Shown piece by piece: positions 9,294-17,588 of a DNA stretch of 64,000 nucleotides. The notes beneath the pieces were generated by a model. The model ran no database searches. It was not told where the DNA came from and saw nothing but the letters and a program-made list of their open reading frames with translations. Where the stretch lies: assembly GCA_938082505.1 (NCBI GenBank), contig CALLLH010000010.1:1-64000 (forward strand), read 5' to 3'. Position 1 is the first letter of the stretch. Each line of letters begins with the position of its first letter. The translations under genes and the position numbers were made by a program. This DNA comes from an uncultured Flavobacteriales bacterium. GTDB lineage: Bacteria; Bacteroidota; Bacteroidia; Flavobacteriales_D; Sanyastnellaceae.

Positions 9294-10073
9294 TCAAACG
9301 GGCTTGCGAACCACCTGCAGATAACGTTCACTGCCCAGGGCACAGCGGTTGAACCGCTCCTCGCCAAACAGCGCCTGCAGGTCGATTTCCTCGACTTCGA
9401 AACCGACAGACCGCCAGCGGTCGGCATAGTCCATTCCGTAGAGCCGTACGTGGTCCCGCTGCCAGTACAGGCGCTCCCTTTCCGCGGGATCGGTCACCTG
9501 CGGGTCTTCCAGGGTCTCCGCATTGCCACGGTCCAAGGGAACCTGGAAAACACCCCACCCTCCGGGCTTCATCACCCTGAAATACTCGGCCATCACCTTG
9601 CGGTCATCTTGCACGTGTTCCATCAGATGATTGCCCATGATGATGTCGAAATGGTCTCCCTCGTAAGGAATCTCGTGCACGTCGAAGTGGACATCCGCCC
9701 AAGGAGAAACGAGGTCGGCACGGATGATGTCCAGCCCCTCAGCACGGCCGAAACGCTTCAGGAAACAGTACTCAGGCGCCAGGTGCAGCATCCGCCGACC
9801 GGGGCCACCATCAAACATGTCACTGTGACCTGTGAGGTACATCCACACCGCCCTGTGCCGCTCGAGACTCAGTGAATTCGGGGCGAGCGCATTCGAACGG
9901 CTGCGGCTTCCCCTGCCATAGGACAGCAGCTTGCGGTAAGTCTTGCCATTGATGGGGTCCTCGAACCGCTTCCCCCAATAGAAAGGAGATACCGCTTGCA
10001 GTGCGATGTGCGCCACCCGCTGCAGCAGGTGTCGCGGAATGAACCGGGTTACGAAGGAAATCAGCGCGCGCAT
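9294..10073 (-). CDS. SAM-dependent methyltransferase (class I, Methyltransf_11-like)
   Basis: The 259-residue protein shows a class I methyltransferase core: MLHLAPEYCFLKRF at motif I, an acidic LDIIRADL strand, FDIIMGNHLMEHVQDD at motif IV and VMKPGGWGVFQVPL. The substrate is unknown. The N-terminus contains YRKLLSYGRG followed by SLERHRAVWMYL, as in a group of Bacteroidota methyltransferases that usually bear Cys pairs there; the cysteines are not evident here. I chose ATG 10073 because the alternative TTG at 10085 would lie inside a perfect TATCTTTG -7 element. It sits downstream of the recF-dciA pair on the same strand and converges with yigZ. Confidence 0.87.
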   Translation of the reverse strand: MRALISFVTRFIPRHLLQRVAHIALQAVSPFYWGKRFEDPINGKTYRKLLSYGRGSRSRSNALAPNSLSLERHRAVWMYLTGHSDMFDGGPGRRMLHLAPEYCFLKRFGRAEGLDIIRADLVSPWADVHFDVHEIPYEGDHFDIIMGNHLMEHVQDDRKVMAEYFRVMKPGGWGVFQVPLDRGNAETLEDPQVTDPAERERLYWQRDHVRLYGMDYADRWRSVGFEVEEIDLQALFGEERFNRCALGSERYLQVVRKPV

Positions 10074-10082
10074 GGAGGAGGG

Positions 10083-10090
10083 CAAAGATA
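10083..10090 (-). promoter_or_regulatory. TATCTTTG -7 promoter element of the methyltransferase gene
   Basis: On the minus strand TATCTTTG matches the Bacteroidota -7 consensus TAnnTTTG and ends 9 nt before the ATG at 10073. A TTG lies 17 nt upstream of it. The position excludes the in-frame TTG start at 10085. Confidence 0.6.
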
Positions 10091-10106
10091 ATCCGGGCTG
10101 CCGCGC

Positions 10107-10439
10107 TCAACGGATGATGACCTCGCGAATGGCCTCAGGGCCGAGATGCTCGTTCATCAACACCATGATTCGACTCCGCGCCATGAGGAATTCCTCTTTC
10201 ATGGGCCCAGAATCCAATTCGATGGTCATCACGCCATCGCGCACCCTCAGAAAGCGCGTCTTGCGCGAAACCGCCTCACCCATGACCTCCCGCCAGGCCA
10301 CTTCGGCGCGGGAGTCTTTGAGGCGGGCCCCATGTCCACTCAACCGCAGCCATTCGGTCAAGGCTTCACCCAAGGAAACAGCCTCGCCGCGTCGCACGGA
10401 TCGACCTCCCCGTGCTCTTCTGTTGGAGTTGCCGCTCAT
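10107..10439 (-). CDS. DUF721 (DciA-like) protein
   Basis: The 110-residue protein has a basic N-terminus (NRRARGGRSVRRG) followed by a DUF721 domain: LGEALTEWLRLSG, then a W-R-VMGEAVSRKTRFLRVRDG core and MKEEFLMARSRIMVLMNEHLG. DUF721 proteins include DciA, which helps load the replicative helicase in bacteria lacking DnaC; this role is inferred from the family. The start ATG at 10439 overlaps the recF stop codon (ATGA), and recF-DUF721 adjacency is common, so translational coupling with RecF is likely. The longer frame upstream lies inside recF and is not used. Confidence 0.87.
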   Translation of the reverse strand: MSGNSNRRARGGRSVRRGEAVSLGEALTEWLRLSGHGARLKDSRAEVAWREVMGEAVSRKTRFLRVRDGVMTIELDSGPMKEEFLMARSRIMVLMNEHLGPEAIREVIIR

Positions 10440-11575
10440 TTCCTCTGCAGTTCTGCGGATGCCAGAGGCACCACCCCTTCGGCATCCACCCACCAAGCGT
10501 CAAAGGGAACCTCCGCAGCCTCCAGCAACTTTGGAATCCGCTCTGAATCGGTGTCCGAAATGAACACCTGACCGAAACGGGCCCTCCCCAGGACCTCCAT
10601 GAGGGCTCCCGCGCGGTGGGCGTCGATCTTGTCGAAGATGTCATCGAGCAAGAGGATGGGCCTTCTGCCTACCCGGCGGGCAAGGTGCTCCACCTGCGCC
10701 AACCGCAGGGCAAGCAGGAAGGTCTTTTGTTGTCCCTGACTGCCGAAACGCTTCAGGGCGTGATCCCCCAGACTGAAGTCCACATCGTCCTTGTGCACCC
10801 CGACGGTCGACCGCCTCAGGCGCCGGTCATCACCCCTTGCCTCACGCAATGCCCCAGCGAAGGCGCCTTCGGCAACCTTGGAATGCAGGGTCAGTCCCAC
10901 CGTTTCCTTTCCCTGGCACAATTCCCCGTGGACACGCTGGAATTCGGGAACGAATTCTTCGATGAAGGCCTGACGCTGCCCGGCTATGGCCTCTGCCAAC
11001 GGGACCATGCGTTCGTCCCAGGGCATCAACTGTTCCTCGTCGAACACCCTGTTCTCCGCGAAATACCGCAGCAGATTGTTGCGCTGCTGAACGAGGTGAT
11101 GGTATTGAATCAGCCGGTCCAAATAAGGCCGGTCGTACTGGCTGATGACCTGGTCCATCCACTTCCGGCGGACCTCACTTCCATCGTGCACCAGCCCGGC
11201 ATCGGCCGGGGCGATCATCACCACGGGATATCGCCCGATGTGATCAGCCAGCTTGGCATAGGCCTTGCCGTTCCGTTTGAGCACTTTTTTCTGTCCTTTC
11301 ACCACGGCACACACCACCCTGTCCTCCTCGGTTGTGCCGCCTTCCTCCACGCCGAAAATCCCCTCGACCATGAAAGAGGGCTGTCCATGCCGGATATTCT
11401 GGGAATCGATGGGGTTGAAATACCCCTTGGCATTGCCGAGGTAATGAACTGCGTCCAACACGTTGGTCTTGCCCGTTCCATTGTCTCCGAGGAGGCAATT
11501 GACCTGACCGCACAAGCTCATTCCGACCTCTTGATGGTTCTTGAAATCGAGCAATTGCAACCTCAACAGGCGCAT
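10436..11575 (-). CDS. recF: DNA replication and repair protein RecF
   Basis: RecF is an SMC-like ATPase that loads RecA onto gapped DNA through the RecFOR pathway. The 379-residue protein has the typical N-terminus MRLLRLQLLDFKNH, Walker A GDNGTGKTN at 30-38, GSQGQQKTFLLALRLAQ as the signature region, and Walker B LLLDDIFDKID. The length is normal. The start at 11575 is the only one giving the canonical N-terminus. A tract of ten C residues (minus strand) lies only 6 bases upstream of the ATG. The 3' end overlaps the DUF721 gene by 4 bases. Confidence 0.96.
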   Translation of the reverse strand: MRLLRLQLLDFKNHQEVGMSLCGQVNCLLGDNGTGKTNVLDAVHYLGNAKGYFNPIDSQNIRHGQPSFMVEGIFGVEEGGTTEEDRVVCAVVKGQKKVLKRNGKAYAKLADHIGRYPVVMIAPADAGLVHDGSEVRRKWMDQVISQYDRPYLDRLIQYHHLVQQRNNLLRYFAENRVFDEEQLMPWDERMVPLAEAIAGQRQAFIEEFVPEFQRVHGELCQGKETVGLTLHSKVAEGAFAGALREARGDDRRLRRSTVGVHKDDVDFSLGDHALKRFGSQGQQKTFLLALRLAQVEHLARRVGRRPILLLDDIFDKIDAHRAGALMEVLGRARFGQVFISDTDSERIPKLLEAAEVPFDAWWVDAEGVVPLASAELQRK

Positions 11576-11581
11576 GCTGGC

Positions 11582-11591
11582 GGGGGGGGGG
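11582..11591. repeat. G10 homopolymer tract upstream of recF
   Basis: Ten consecutive G on the plus strand (ten C on the minus strand) sit 6 bases upstream of the recF ATG. It is the longest single-base run I noticed in the window. Its position between any leader and the start codon could allow slipped-strand length changes that affect expression. Confidence 0.85.
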
Positions 11592-11611
11592 ATGGACTCG
11601 GTCACTTTGGC

Positions 11612-11619
11612 TATTTTTG
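11612..11619 (+). promoter_or_regulatory. TATTTTTG -7-like element upstream of the TPR gene
   Basis: TATTTTTG matches TAnnTTTG on the plus strand, 95 nt before the ATG at 11715, in the divergent intergenic region with recF. No clear -33 TTG at the right distance is visible, because the G10 tract occupies that zone. Confidence 0.4.
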
Positions 11620-11714
11620 CCGTCCGCAAAAGTGGGCCAACCACCCGTTGATGCGTGCTGGGTTTTCCACCGTGAATCCCGGAGCTTATCAAGAAACAAC
11701 CAGGAACGACCTCC

Positions 11715-12389
11715 ATGGCCGACAATACCAACTCAGGCGCCCCCTCGGATCTCTCGGGCAAGACTGAACAGTTCATCGAGAACAACAGCCGCAACCTCGT
11801 CATGGCCATCAGTGGCCTTGCCGTCCTCATCTTAGGTGTGGTCGGTTACGGCAAATTCGTAACGGAACCCGCAGAAGCCGAAGGCAATGAAAATACCTGG
11901 CGCGCCGAACAGTACTTCATGATGGACAGTGTGGACCTCGCTCTGAACGGTGACGGCCTCTACCCCGGTCTGTATGACATCATCGACGACCACGACGGTA
12001 CCAAGGCCGCCGCGCGTGCCCGTTACGAATTGGGCACCATCCTGCGCAGCCAAGGCGATTTCGAAGGGGCCATCACCGCCTTTGACGAAGCCGGGCTCAA
12101 GGATGACGTGCTCTCCGTGATCGCCCAGATCAACATCGGTGACTGTCAGGTGGAACTCGGAGATTACGCCGCTGCCGGAAAAGCATTTGACCGCGCGGCC
12201 AGCGCAAGCATGAGTTCCGTCGGCGAGAATTACCTCGCTCCCATCGCCTTGTACAAAGGGGCCCTCGTGGACATCGAAAAGGGCAATAACGGCGCCGCGA
12301 AAGACAAGCTCAACCGAATCGTGGAGGACTACCCCACCTCCAATCTCAAGGCGACAGCCGAAGGTCTCGCGGCGACCATCACGCGCTGA
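11715..12389 (+). CDS. Membrane-anchored TPR protein (YfgM-like)
   Basis: The 224-residue protein has a short hydrophilic N-terminus, one membrane helix at about residues 29-46 (VMAISGLAVLILGVVGY) and a periplasmic tetratricopeptide region. Repeat-like helices are seen at AAARARYELGTILRSQGDFEGAI, SVIAQINIGDCQVELGDYAAAGKAF and PIALYKGALVDIEKGNNGAAKDKL. The topology resembles YfgM, a partner of the Sec translocon, but function here is inferred only. A TPR gene directly upstream of ribH is a recurrent arrangement in Bacteroidota. The gap to ribH is 16 bases. Confidence 0.85.
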   Translation: MADNTNSGAPSDLSGKTEQFIENNSRNLVMAISGLAVLILGVVGYGKFVTEPAEAEGNENTWRAEQYFMMDSVDLALNGDGLYPGLYDIIDDHDGTKAAARARYELGTILRSQGDFEGAITAFDEAGLKDDVLSVIAQINIGDCQVELGDYAAAGKAFDRAASASMSSVGENYLAPIALYKGALVDIEKGNNGAAKDKLNRIVEDYPTSNLKATAEGLAATITR

Positions 12390-12405
12390 GGCGCCGTGCG
12401 ACCAC

Positions 12406-12918
12406 ATGGCGACGGCAGGTCACGACCTCTCCGCATATGATGCGGAAAGCCTGAAAGGGTGTACATCCTTCAGAATAGGGCTGGCAATAGCCGAATGGAA
12501 TCCTGAAATCACCCATGCACTGAGGGATGGTGCACTGGCTGTGCTTGAAAAGGCCGGTGTGGAGGATGTCAGGGTGCATGACGTACCGGGCAGTTTCGAA
12601 CTCCCCCTGGCCAGTCAATGGTTGTTGCGGCACGCCGGGTGCGATGCCGTCATTGCCATCGGCAGTGTAATCCGGGGAGAGACCGCCCACTTCGACTTTG
12701 TCTGCCAAGCCACCTCCCAAGGCATCCTGAATGCCGGAATGGCAGCAGACAAACCCGTCATCTTCTGCGTCCTGACGGACGACAACATCGGGCAGTCCAG
12801 GGCACGTTCCGGGGGGATCCATGGCAACAAGGGCGTCGAGGCAGCCGTCGCGGCATTGCAGATGGCCCGGTTGCGCCAGAAAATCATGGACAAAAGCAAT
12901 TGGGGCATCGGACTGTGA
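12406..12918 (+). CDS. ribH: 6,7-dimethyl-8-ribityllumazine synthase
   Basis: RibH condenses 5-amino-6-ribitylaminouracil with 3,4-dihydroxy-2-butanone 4-phosphate, the penultimate step of riboflavin synthesis. The 170-residue protein carries the family motifs VPGSFELPLASQ, IAIGSVIRGETAHFDFVC (with the conserved His) and FCVLTDDNIGQSRARSGG followed by HGNKG. Length is normal for a subunit of the icosahedral or pentameric enzyme. No FMN riboswitch is visible upstream, and no other rib gene is in the window. Its stop overlaps the next gene's GTG start. Confidence 0.96.
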   Translation: MATAGHDLSAYDAESLKGCTSFRIGLAIAEWNPEITHALRDGALAVLEKAGVEDVRVHDVPGSFELPLASQWLLRHAGCDAVIAIGSVIRGETAHFDFVCQATSQGILNAGMAADKPVIFCVLTDDNIGQSRARSGGIHGNKGVEAAVAALQMARLRQKIMDKSNWGIGL

Positions 12919-14432
12919 ACGCGATCAGGAGACATCCGCTCCTGCTTCCTCTTCTGGTAGGACTCATCCTCAGGTTGGCTGCCGCCTGGTTTGGCTCAGG
13001 CTACCTGATGCACGACGATCATTTCCTCGTCCTCGAAGTCGCGGCCAGTTGGGCGGATGGCGAAGACTACAACGAATGGCTCCCCTGGAACCAAACCGGA
13101 GTGCCGGAAGTGAAGCCGGGAAATTTCGTTTACCCCCTCACCCAATTCCTGCTCTTTGAACTGTTCGAGCGCACGGGACCTTCGCGGCCGGACCAACAGG
13201 CACTCATTCTCAGGCTGCTGCACGCCCTGTACAGCTGCTCCACCATCATCCTGGGATACCTCATGGCCCGATCACTCCGCCCGGCGGATGAACGCGGTGC
13301 CTTGACCGTCGCATGGATATTGGCGGCCGGCGGTCTGTGGCCCCTGCTTTCGGTACACCAACTCGTGGAGATGGTCTGCATCCCCCCCCTCATGCTCGGC
13401 CTGTTGTCCCTCGTGGGCAAGGAGGACCTCCAGCTCCGACAGATGCTGATCGCAGGGTTGGGCATCGGATTGGCCACCGGACTCCGTTATCAATGTGGCT
13501 TGATCGGCCTCGGATTGGTGCCTGTCCTCCTGATGCAGCGTCAGGCCAAGGCCCTCATCGTCATTGGAAGCGCGGCGCTCCTCACCTTTTCCATCACCCA
13601 GCTGCCGGATTCGTGGGCCTGGGGAGAACCCTTCGCCCAACTCAGGGGATACATCGCCTACAACAGCACCCATGCGGACCAGTATCCACACGGGCCCTGG
13701 TACCAATACCTGCTGACCTTATCCGGTCTGCTGATCCCCCCGATCAGCCTGATGCTCCTGTGGGGCAGTCTCGCCGGAATCCGGACCATGCCGAAATTGT
13801 GGTGGCGCGTGCTGATTCCCGTCCTGGTCTTTTTCATCTTCCACAGCCTGTTCACCAACAAGCAGGAACGGTTCATCCTTCCCATCGTCCCTGCGTTGAT
13901 CGTGATCGGGACACTGGGGTGGAACCAATGGAAGCATGGAAGCAGCTGGTGGCAACGCCATGCCCGACTCGAGCAATACGGGTGGGCTTTCTTTTGGGGA
14001 CTCTCCGCCATCCTGGTGGTGGGCACCATGGCCTACCCGGGAAAACACAGCCGGGTGGCCGCCATGGAATTCCTCTTTGACCAGGGCGCTTCCCAATTCG
14101 CCTTGGTCGAGGTGGACAGTGGCGCCATGCCTCCGCAGTTCTACTCAGGGTCTTGGAAGAAATACCACATTGACAACCGGCGCGAAAAGCAGGACGATCC
14201 TGTGGAGACTGTCCGGCGGTGGTGCGACGCCCCCCCGGAATTCATCCTGTTCCAGGGCGACCAACACCTCGGTGAAGCCGTATCCGCCTACAAATCAGCC
14301 ATGCCCGGATTGCGCTACGTCACCACCATCAAGCCGAGTCGCATCGACCGATGGTTGCATGAATTGAACCCCGTAAATTCAGTGGAACGCATCATGATCT
14401 ACTCGACACAGGGCGCACTGCCCTGTCCCTGA
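12915..14432 (+). CDS. Multi-spanning glycosyltransferase, GT22/GT39-like mannosyltransferase
   Basis: The 505-residue polytopic membrane protein has about ten hydrophobic segments. An early periplasmic loop contains YLMHDDHFLVLEVA, resembling the catalytic acidic loop of GT-C enzymes, and FTNKQERFILPIVPALI matches the HKExRFxxP-like motif of GT22 (Alg9-type) transferases. Such enzymes transfer sugars from polyprenyl-phosphate donors; the substrate cannot be predicted. The start is GTG at 12915, overlapping the ribH stop as GTGA; VNAIRRHPLLLPLLVG then leads into the first helix. The C-terminal 120 residues are soluble. Confidence 0.82.
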   Translation: MNAIRRHPLLLPLLVGLILRLAAAWFGSGYLMHDDHFLVLEVAASWADGEDYNEWLPWNQTGVPEVKPGNFVYPLTQFLLFELFERTGPSRPDQQALILRLLHALYSCSTIILGYLMARSLRPADERGALTVAWILAAGGLWPLLSVHQLVEMVCIPPLMLGLLSLVGKEDLQLRQMLIAGLGIGLATGLRYQCGLIGLGLVPVLLMQRQAKALIVIGSAALLTFSITQLPDSWAWGEPFAQLRGYIAYNSTHADQYPHGPWYQYLLTLSGLLIPPISLMLLWGSLAGIRTMPKLWWRVLIPVLVFFIFHSLFTNKQERFILPIVPALIVIGTLGWNQWKHGSSWWQRHARLEQYGWAFFWGLSAILVVGTMAYPGKHSRVAAMEFLFDQGASQFALVEVDSGAMPPQFYSGSWKKYHIDNRREKQDDPVETVRRWCDAPPEFILFQGDQHLGEAVSAYKSAMPGLRYVTTIKPSRIDRWLHELNPVNSVERIMIYSTQGALPCP

Positions 14433-14443
14433 TCCAGGACACC

Positions 14444-15115
14444 ATGGCCCATTTCACCGCAGAGACCCTCCAGTTCCTCCACGACCTCTCCATCCGCAAT
14501 GAACGGGATTGGTTCGCCGAAAACAGAAACACCTATGAGAAGGCCCTCAAGGCCCCCTTCAAGGCGTTCGTGGCCGATGTGATCCGGGCCTGTGCCGAAC
14601 GCGAGGCGGCCTTTGCCGAGCTGGAGCCCAAGCACTGCATCTTCCGGATCAACCGGGACACCCGGTTTTCCAAGGACAAGCGTCCATACAAGACGCACGT
14701 CTCGGCCGGCATCGCTCCGGGCGGCAAGAAATCAGGGGACCCGGGACTGTACATCCACTTCGACGCCGAGCGGCTCATGATTGGCGGAGGCGCCTATTGG
14801 GTCTCCAAAGAAGACCTGTACATCCTGAGGGAGCACATCGCATCACAACCGGAGCAGTTCAATGCCCTCCTCGGAGCCAAAGCCTTCAAGAAAACCTATG
14901 GCACCTTGCTCGGAGAGCGGAACGTCCGCATCCCCAAGGAATTTCAGCAGGTGGCGCCCCTTTGTCCTCACATCCTGAACAAGCAGTTCTACTACATGGC
15001 GGAACTTCCAGCGGCCCACGTACTGCAGGAAAACCTGCTGAAGGTGGTGATGGACCATTTCGATGCAGCCAAGGATGTGCGCCGATTCCTTCGAACGGGC
15101 CTCCAGTCAGGCTGA
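14444..15115 (+). CDS. DUF2461 (TIGR02453) family protein
   Basis: The 223-residue cytoplasmic protein belongs to DUF2461: it begins TAETLQFLHDLSIRNERDWF followed by ENRNTYEKALKAPF, and has FRINRDTRFSKDKRPYKTH and GLYIHFDAERLMIGGG with the later PKEFQQ segment. The function of the family is unknown. It lies 11 bases downstream of the glycosyltransferase and its TGA overlaps the ATG of the M1 peptidase gene (TGATG), suggesting co-transcription. Confidence 0.92.
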   Translation: MAHFTAETLQFLHDLSIRNERDWFAENRNTYEKALKAPFKAFVADVIRACAEREAAFAELEPKHCIFRINRDTRFSKDKRPYKTHVSAGIAPGGKKSGDPGLYIHFDAERLMIGGGAYWVSKEDLYILREHIASQPEQFNALLGAKAFKKTYGTLLGERNVRIPKEFQQVAPLCPHILNKQFYYMAELPAAHVLQENLLKVVMDHFDAAKDVRRFLRTGLQSG

Positions 15116-17001
15116 TGGCTACCTTCGCCGCCACCATGCAAGTATCCTCACGTTCACGGGGCTCCGCCCTCCTGTTCTTTTTGTTGATGCCCTTCATCTC
15201 TGTGGCGCAATACCCCGGCTGGCAGCAAGCCGTGGACTACGCGATGGACATTACAGTGGACGCTCCCGTCCATCAATATGCGGGCGTCATGGATGTCACC
15301 TACACGAACAACAGTCCGGATGCCCTGGACCGGATTCCTTTCCACTTGTTCTTCAACGCCTTCCAGCCCGGAAGCATGATGGATGTCCGCAGCCGCAACA
15401 TCGCCGATCCGGATCGCCGGGTGGGAGACCGCATCGTAAACCTCCCCGCCGAAGAGCAAGGGTGGATCAAGGTCCACACCGCCCAGGTCGGAAAATCGAC
15501 CGTGGAATTCAACGCCAACGGAACCATCGGATGGCTTACCCTGCCCAAACCCCTCGCGTCCGGAAAGAAGACGCGCATCCACCTCGAGTGGGATGCACAA
15601 GTGCCGCGCCAGGTAAGGCGCTCCGGATGGATGAACAACCAAGGGGTTGAATTCAGCATGACGCAGTGGTACCCCAAAATCTGCGAATACGACCACCACG
15701 GTTGGCACACCAATCCATACATCGGGCGCGAATTCCATGGCGTTTGGGGCGACTTTGATGTCACCATACACATGGATGCCGCTTACATGGTCGGGGGCAC
15801 CGGCGTCCTGCAGAATGTGGACGAGTGCGGCCACGGCTATGGCCCGTCAGAAACGCCCACCTCCGGTACCATCGATTGGCATTTCAAAGCGGAGGATGTC
15901 CACGATTTCGCCTGGGCAGCAGATCCGGATTTCGTGCATGACGTGCTCGATATGGAGGATGGCCCCACCCTTCACTTCATCCGCCAGGCCGATACCGCCT
16001 ATGGCGCATGGGAGGAATTGCCCGCTTTTGCAGAACGGATGATGCGGTACTATTCCGAGCACGTAGGAACCTACCCTTGGCCGCAATACACGGTCATCGA
16101 AGGTGGTGATGGCGGCATGGAATACCCGATGTGCACCCTCGTCCGGGGCAACCGCAACCTGCGCAGCCTGGTCGGTGTGACGGCGCACGAAATGGCCCAC
16201 GCGTGGTTCCAGGGCATGCTCGCCACGAATGAGAGCCTGCACGAGTGGATGGATGAGGGATTCACCTCCTGGATCGAATCGGAATACATGGCCGAGGAAT
16301 TCAGTGAGGCTCGGGATGAGCCGCACTACTGGGCCTATGGTGGATACCTGAACCTCGTGCGGGACGGTGGTGAGGAATCGCTCTCCACCCACGCCGACCA
16401 TTATGTCACCAACCGCGCATACGGCACCGCGGCCTACAGCAAGGGTGAGGTGCTCCTCAATCAACTGGCTGCCATCATCGGCGAAGAGGCGCGCAACGAG
16501 GGCATCAAGCGCTACTTCGACGAATGGTCATTCCGCCACCCCGGCCCCATGGATTTCAAGCGGATCATGGAGCGGGAAAGCGGCCTCGAATTGGACACCT
16601 ATTTCCAGTACATGATCAACACGACGCACCACGTGGATGTGGCCATCTCGTCTGTCCGGATCACAGCAGACAGCACCATCGTAGCATTGGAGCGCATCGG
16701 AAAGCTGCCGCTGCCGGTTGATTTGCGCATCACCACATCCGACGGCACCGTCATGGACCACCACATTCCTCAAATCGTCACCCAAGGCAACCGCCCGCTG
16801 GGATCCGGTGAGGTGCTCCTCCCCGCCTGGCCGTGGACACACCCCACCTACACCGTGGCGATTCCCGCGTCCCATCCCGGCTGCACCATCGAGCTCGACG
16901 CACAGGGATGGACCGCCGATGCCGACCGGAAAAACAACCGCGTGACCTTCGGTGATGGAATGATCCAGGAATGGCGCCTGGGTTCCGGCACGAAGCGCTG
17001 A
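15115..17001 (+). CDS. Secreted M1-family zinc metallopeptidase
   Basis: The 628-residue protein has a signal peptide (hydrophobic core SALLFFLLMPFISVAQ) and an M1 fold. The zinc site is H358-E359-x-x-H362 with the third ligand E381 nineteen residues on; the upstream GGMEYPM is a variant of the GxMEN exopeptidase motif with Tyr in place of Asn, so aminopeptidase activity is likely but not certain. The start at 15115 overlaps the DUF2461 stop as TGATG; an internal ATG at 15136 would also keep the signal peptide. There is no T9SS C-terminal domain, so it is probably periplasmic or released. BioY follows after 17 bases. Confidence 0.92.
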   Translation: MATFAATMQVSSRSRGSALLFFLLMPFISVAQYPGWQQAVDYAMDITVDAPVHQYAGVMDVTYTNNSPDALDRIPFHLFFNAFQPGSMMDVRSRNIADPDRRVGDRIVNLPAEEQGWIKVHTAQVGKSTVEFNANGTIGWLTLPKPLASGKKTRIHLEWDAQVPRQVRRSGWMNNQGVEFSMTQWYPKICEYDHHGWHTNPYIGREFHGVWGDFDVTIHMDAAYMVGGTGVLQNVDECGHGYGPSETPTSGTIDWHFKAEDVHDFAWAADPDFVHDVLDMEDGPTLHFIRQADTAYGAWEELPAFAERMMRYYSEHVGTYPWPQYTVIEGGDGGMEYPMCTLVRGNRNLRSLVGVTAHEMAHAWFQGMLATNESLHEWMDEGFTSWIESEYMAEEFSEARDEPHYWAYGGYLNLVRDGGEESLSTHADHYVTNRAYGTAAYSKGEVLLNQLAAIIGEEARNEGIKRYFDEWSFRHPGPMDFKRIMERESGLELDTYFQYMINTTHHVDVAISSVRITADSTIVALERIGKLPLPVDLRITTSDGTVMDHHIPQIVTQGNRPLGSGEVLLPAWPWTHPTYTVAIPASHPGCTIELDAQGWTADADRKNNRVTFGDGMIQEWRLGSGTKR

Positions 17002-17018
17002 ACGCGAATTGCGCAGAC

Positions 17019-17579
17019 ATGCTGGAACAACGCCCCGCACTCCGCAGGCTGCATTGGGCCTTCGCTGCCCTCATCACGGCGGCGACCCTCGCCTTGCTCG
17101 GCCCCATCGTGTTGGACGTCGACCCGAACCTCCCGCTCAGTCTGCAGTCTTTGCTTGTCTGCTGGTTGCCCTTGATGTTCGGATGGCGCGCCGGCGTGAC
17201 CGGTGTGCTCACCTATGTGGCGCTGGGCTGCTGCGGAGTCCCCGTCTTTGCGGGCTACCGGGGTGGCATGGAAATCCTGGCCGGGCCAACCGGCGGCTAC
17301 CTCCTCGGCATGCCGGTCGCCGCCCTCGTCCTGGGCAGCATCGGATCGGCCACCCCCGAAAAAATCAATGACCGTCAACGGTACATCCGGATTGCGCTGG
17401 GCATGGTCATCGGCCACATCGTCATTCTGGCATTCGGAATCCCTTGGCAGGGAAAGTTCGACCCCGGCCTGGATGTGGTCGGCTTGCTGGACCGCCTGTA
17501 CCCACCCGCACTGCTGAAGTCGGCCCTGGGTGTACTGCTGTCCGTGATCGCCATACGGGCCACCGGTCCAAGGGCGTAA
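17019..17579 (+). CDS. bioY: Biotin ECF transporter S component BioY
   Basis: The 186-residue integral membrane protein has about six helices and the BioY signature: GWRAGVTGVLTYVALGCCG followed by VPVFAG, then a GG...LAGPTGGYLLGMPVAA segment. BioY binds biotin at high affinity and imports it alone or with an energising EcfAT module, which is not seen in this window. The start ATG at 17019 gives a short N-terminus before the first helix. It is sandwiched between two M1 peptidases on the same strand; its TAA stop lies within a TAATTTG element just upstream of the second peptidase. Confidence 0.93.
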   Translation: MLEQRPALRRLHWAFAALITAATLALLGPIVLDVDPNLPLSLQSLLVCWLPLMFGWRAGVTGVLTYVALGCCGVPVFAGYRGGMEILAGPTGGYLLGMPVAALVLGSIGSATPEKINDRQRYIRIALGMVIGHIVILAFGIPWQGKFDPGLDVVGLLDRLYPPALLKSALGVLLSVIAIRATGPRA

Positions 17580-17588
17580 TTTGCCCGC

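Noticed and set aside
10074-10085. TTG start at 10085 for the methyltransferase
   Set aside because: It overlaps the perfect TATCTTTG -7 element, so a transcript from it could not include this codon; ATG 10073 is preferred.
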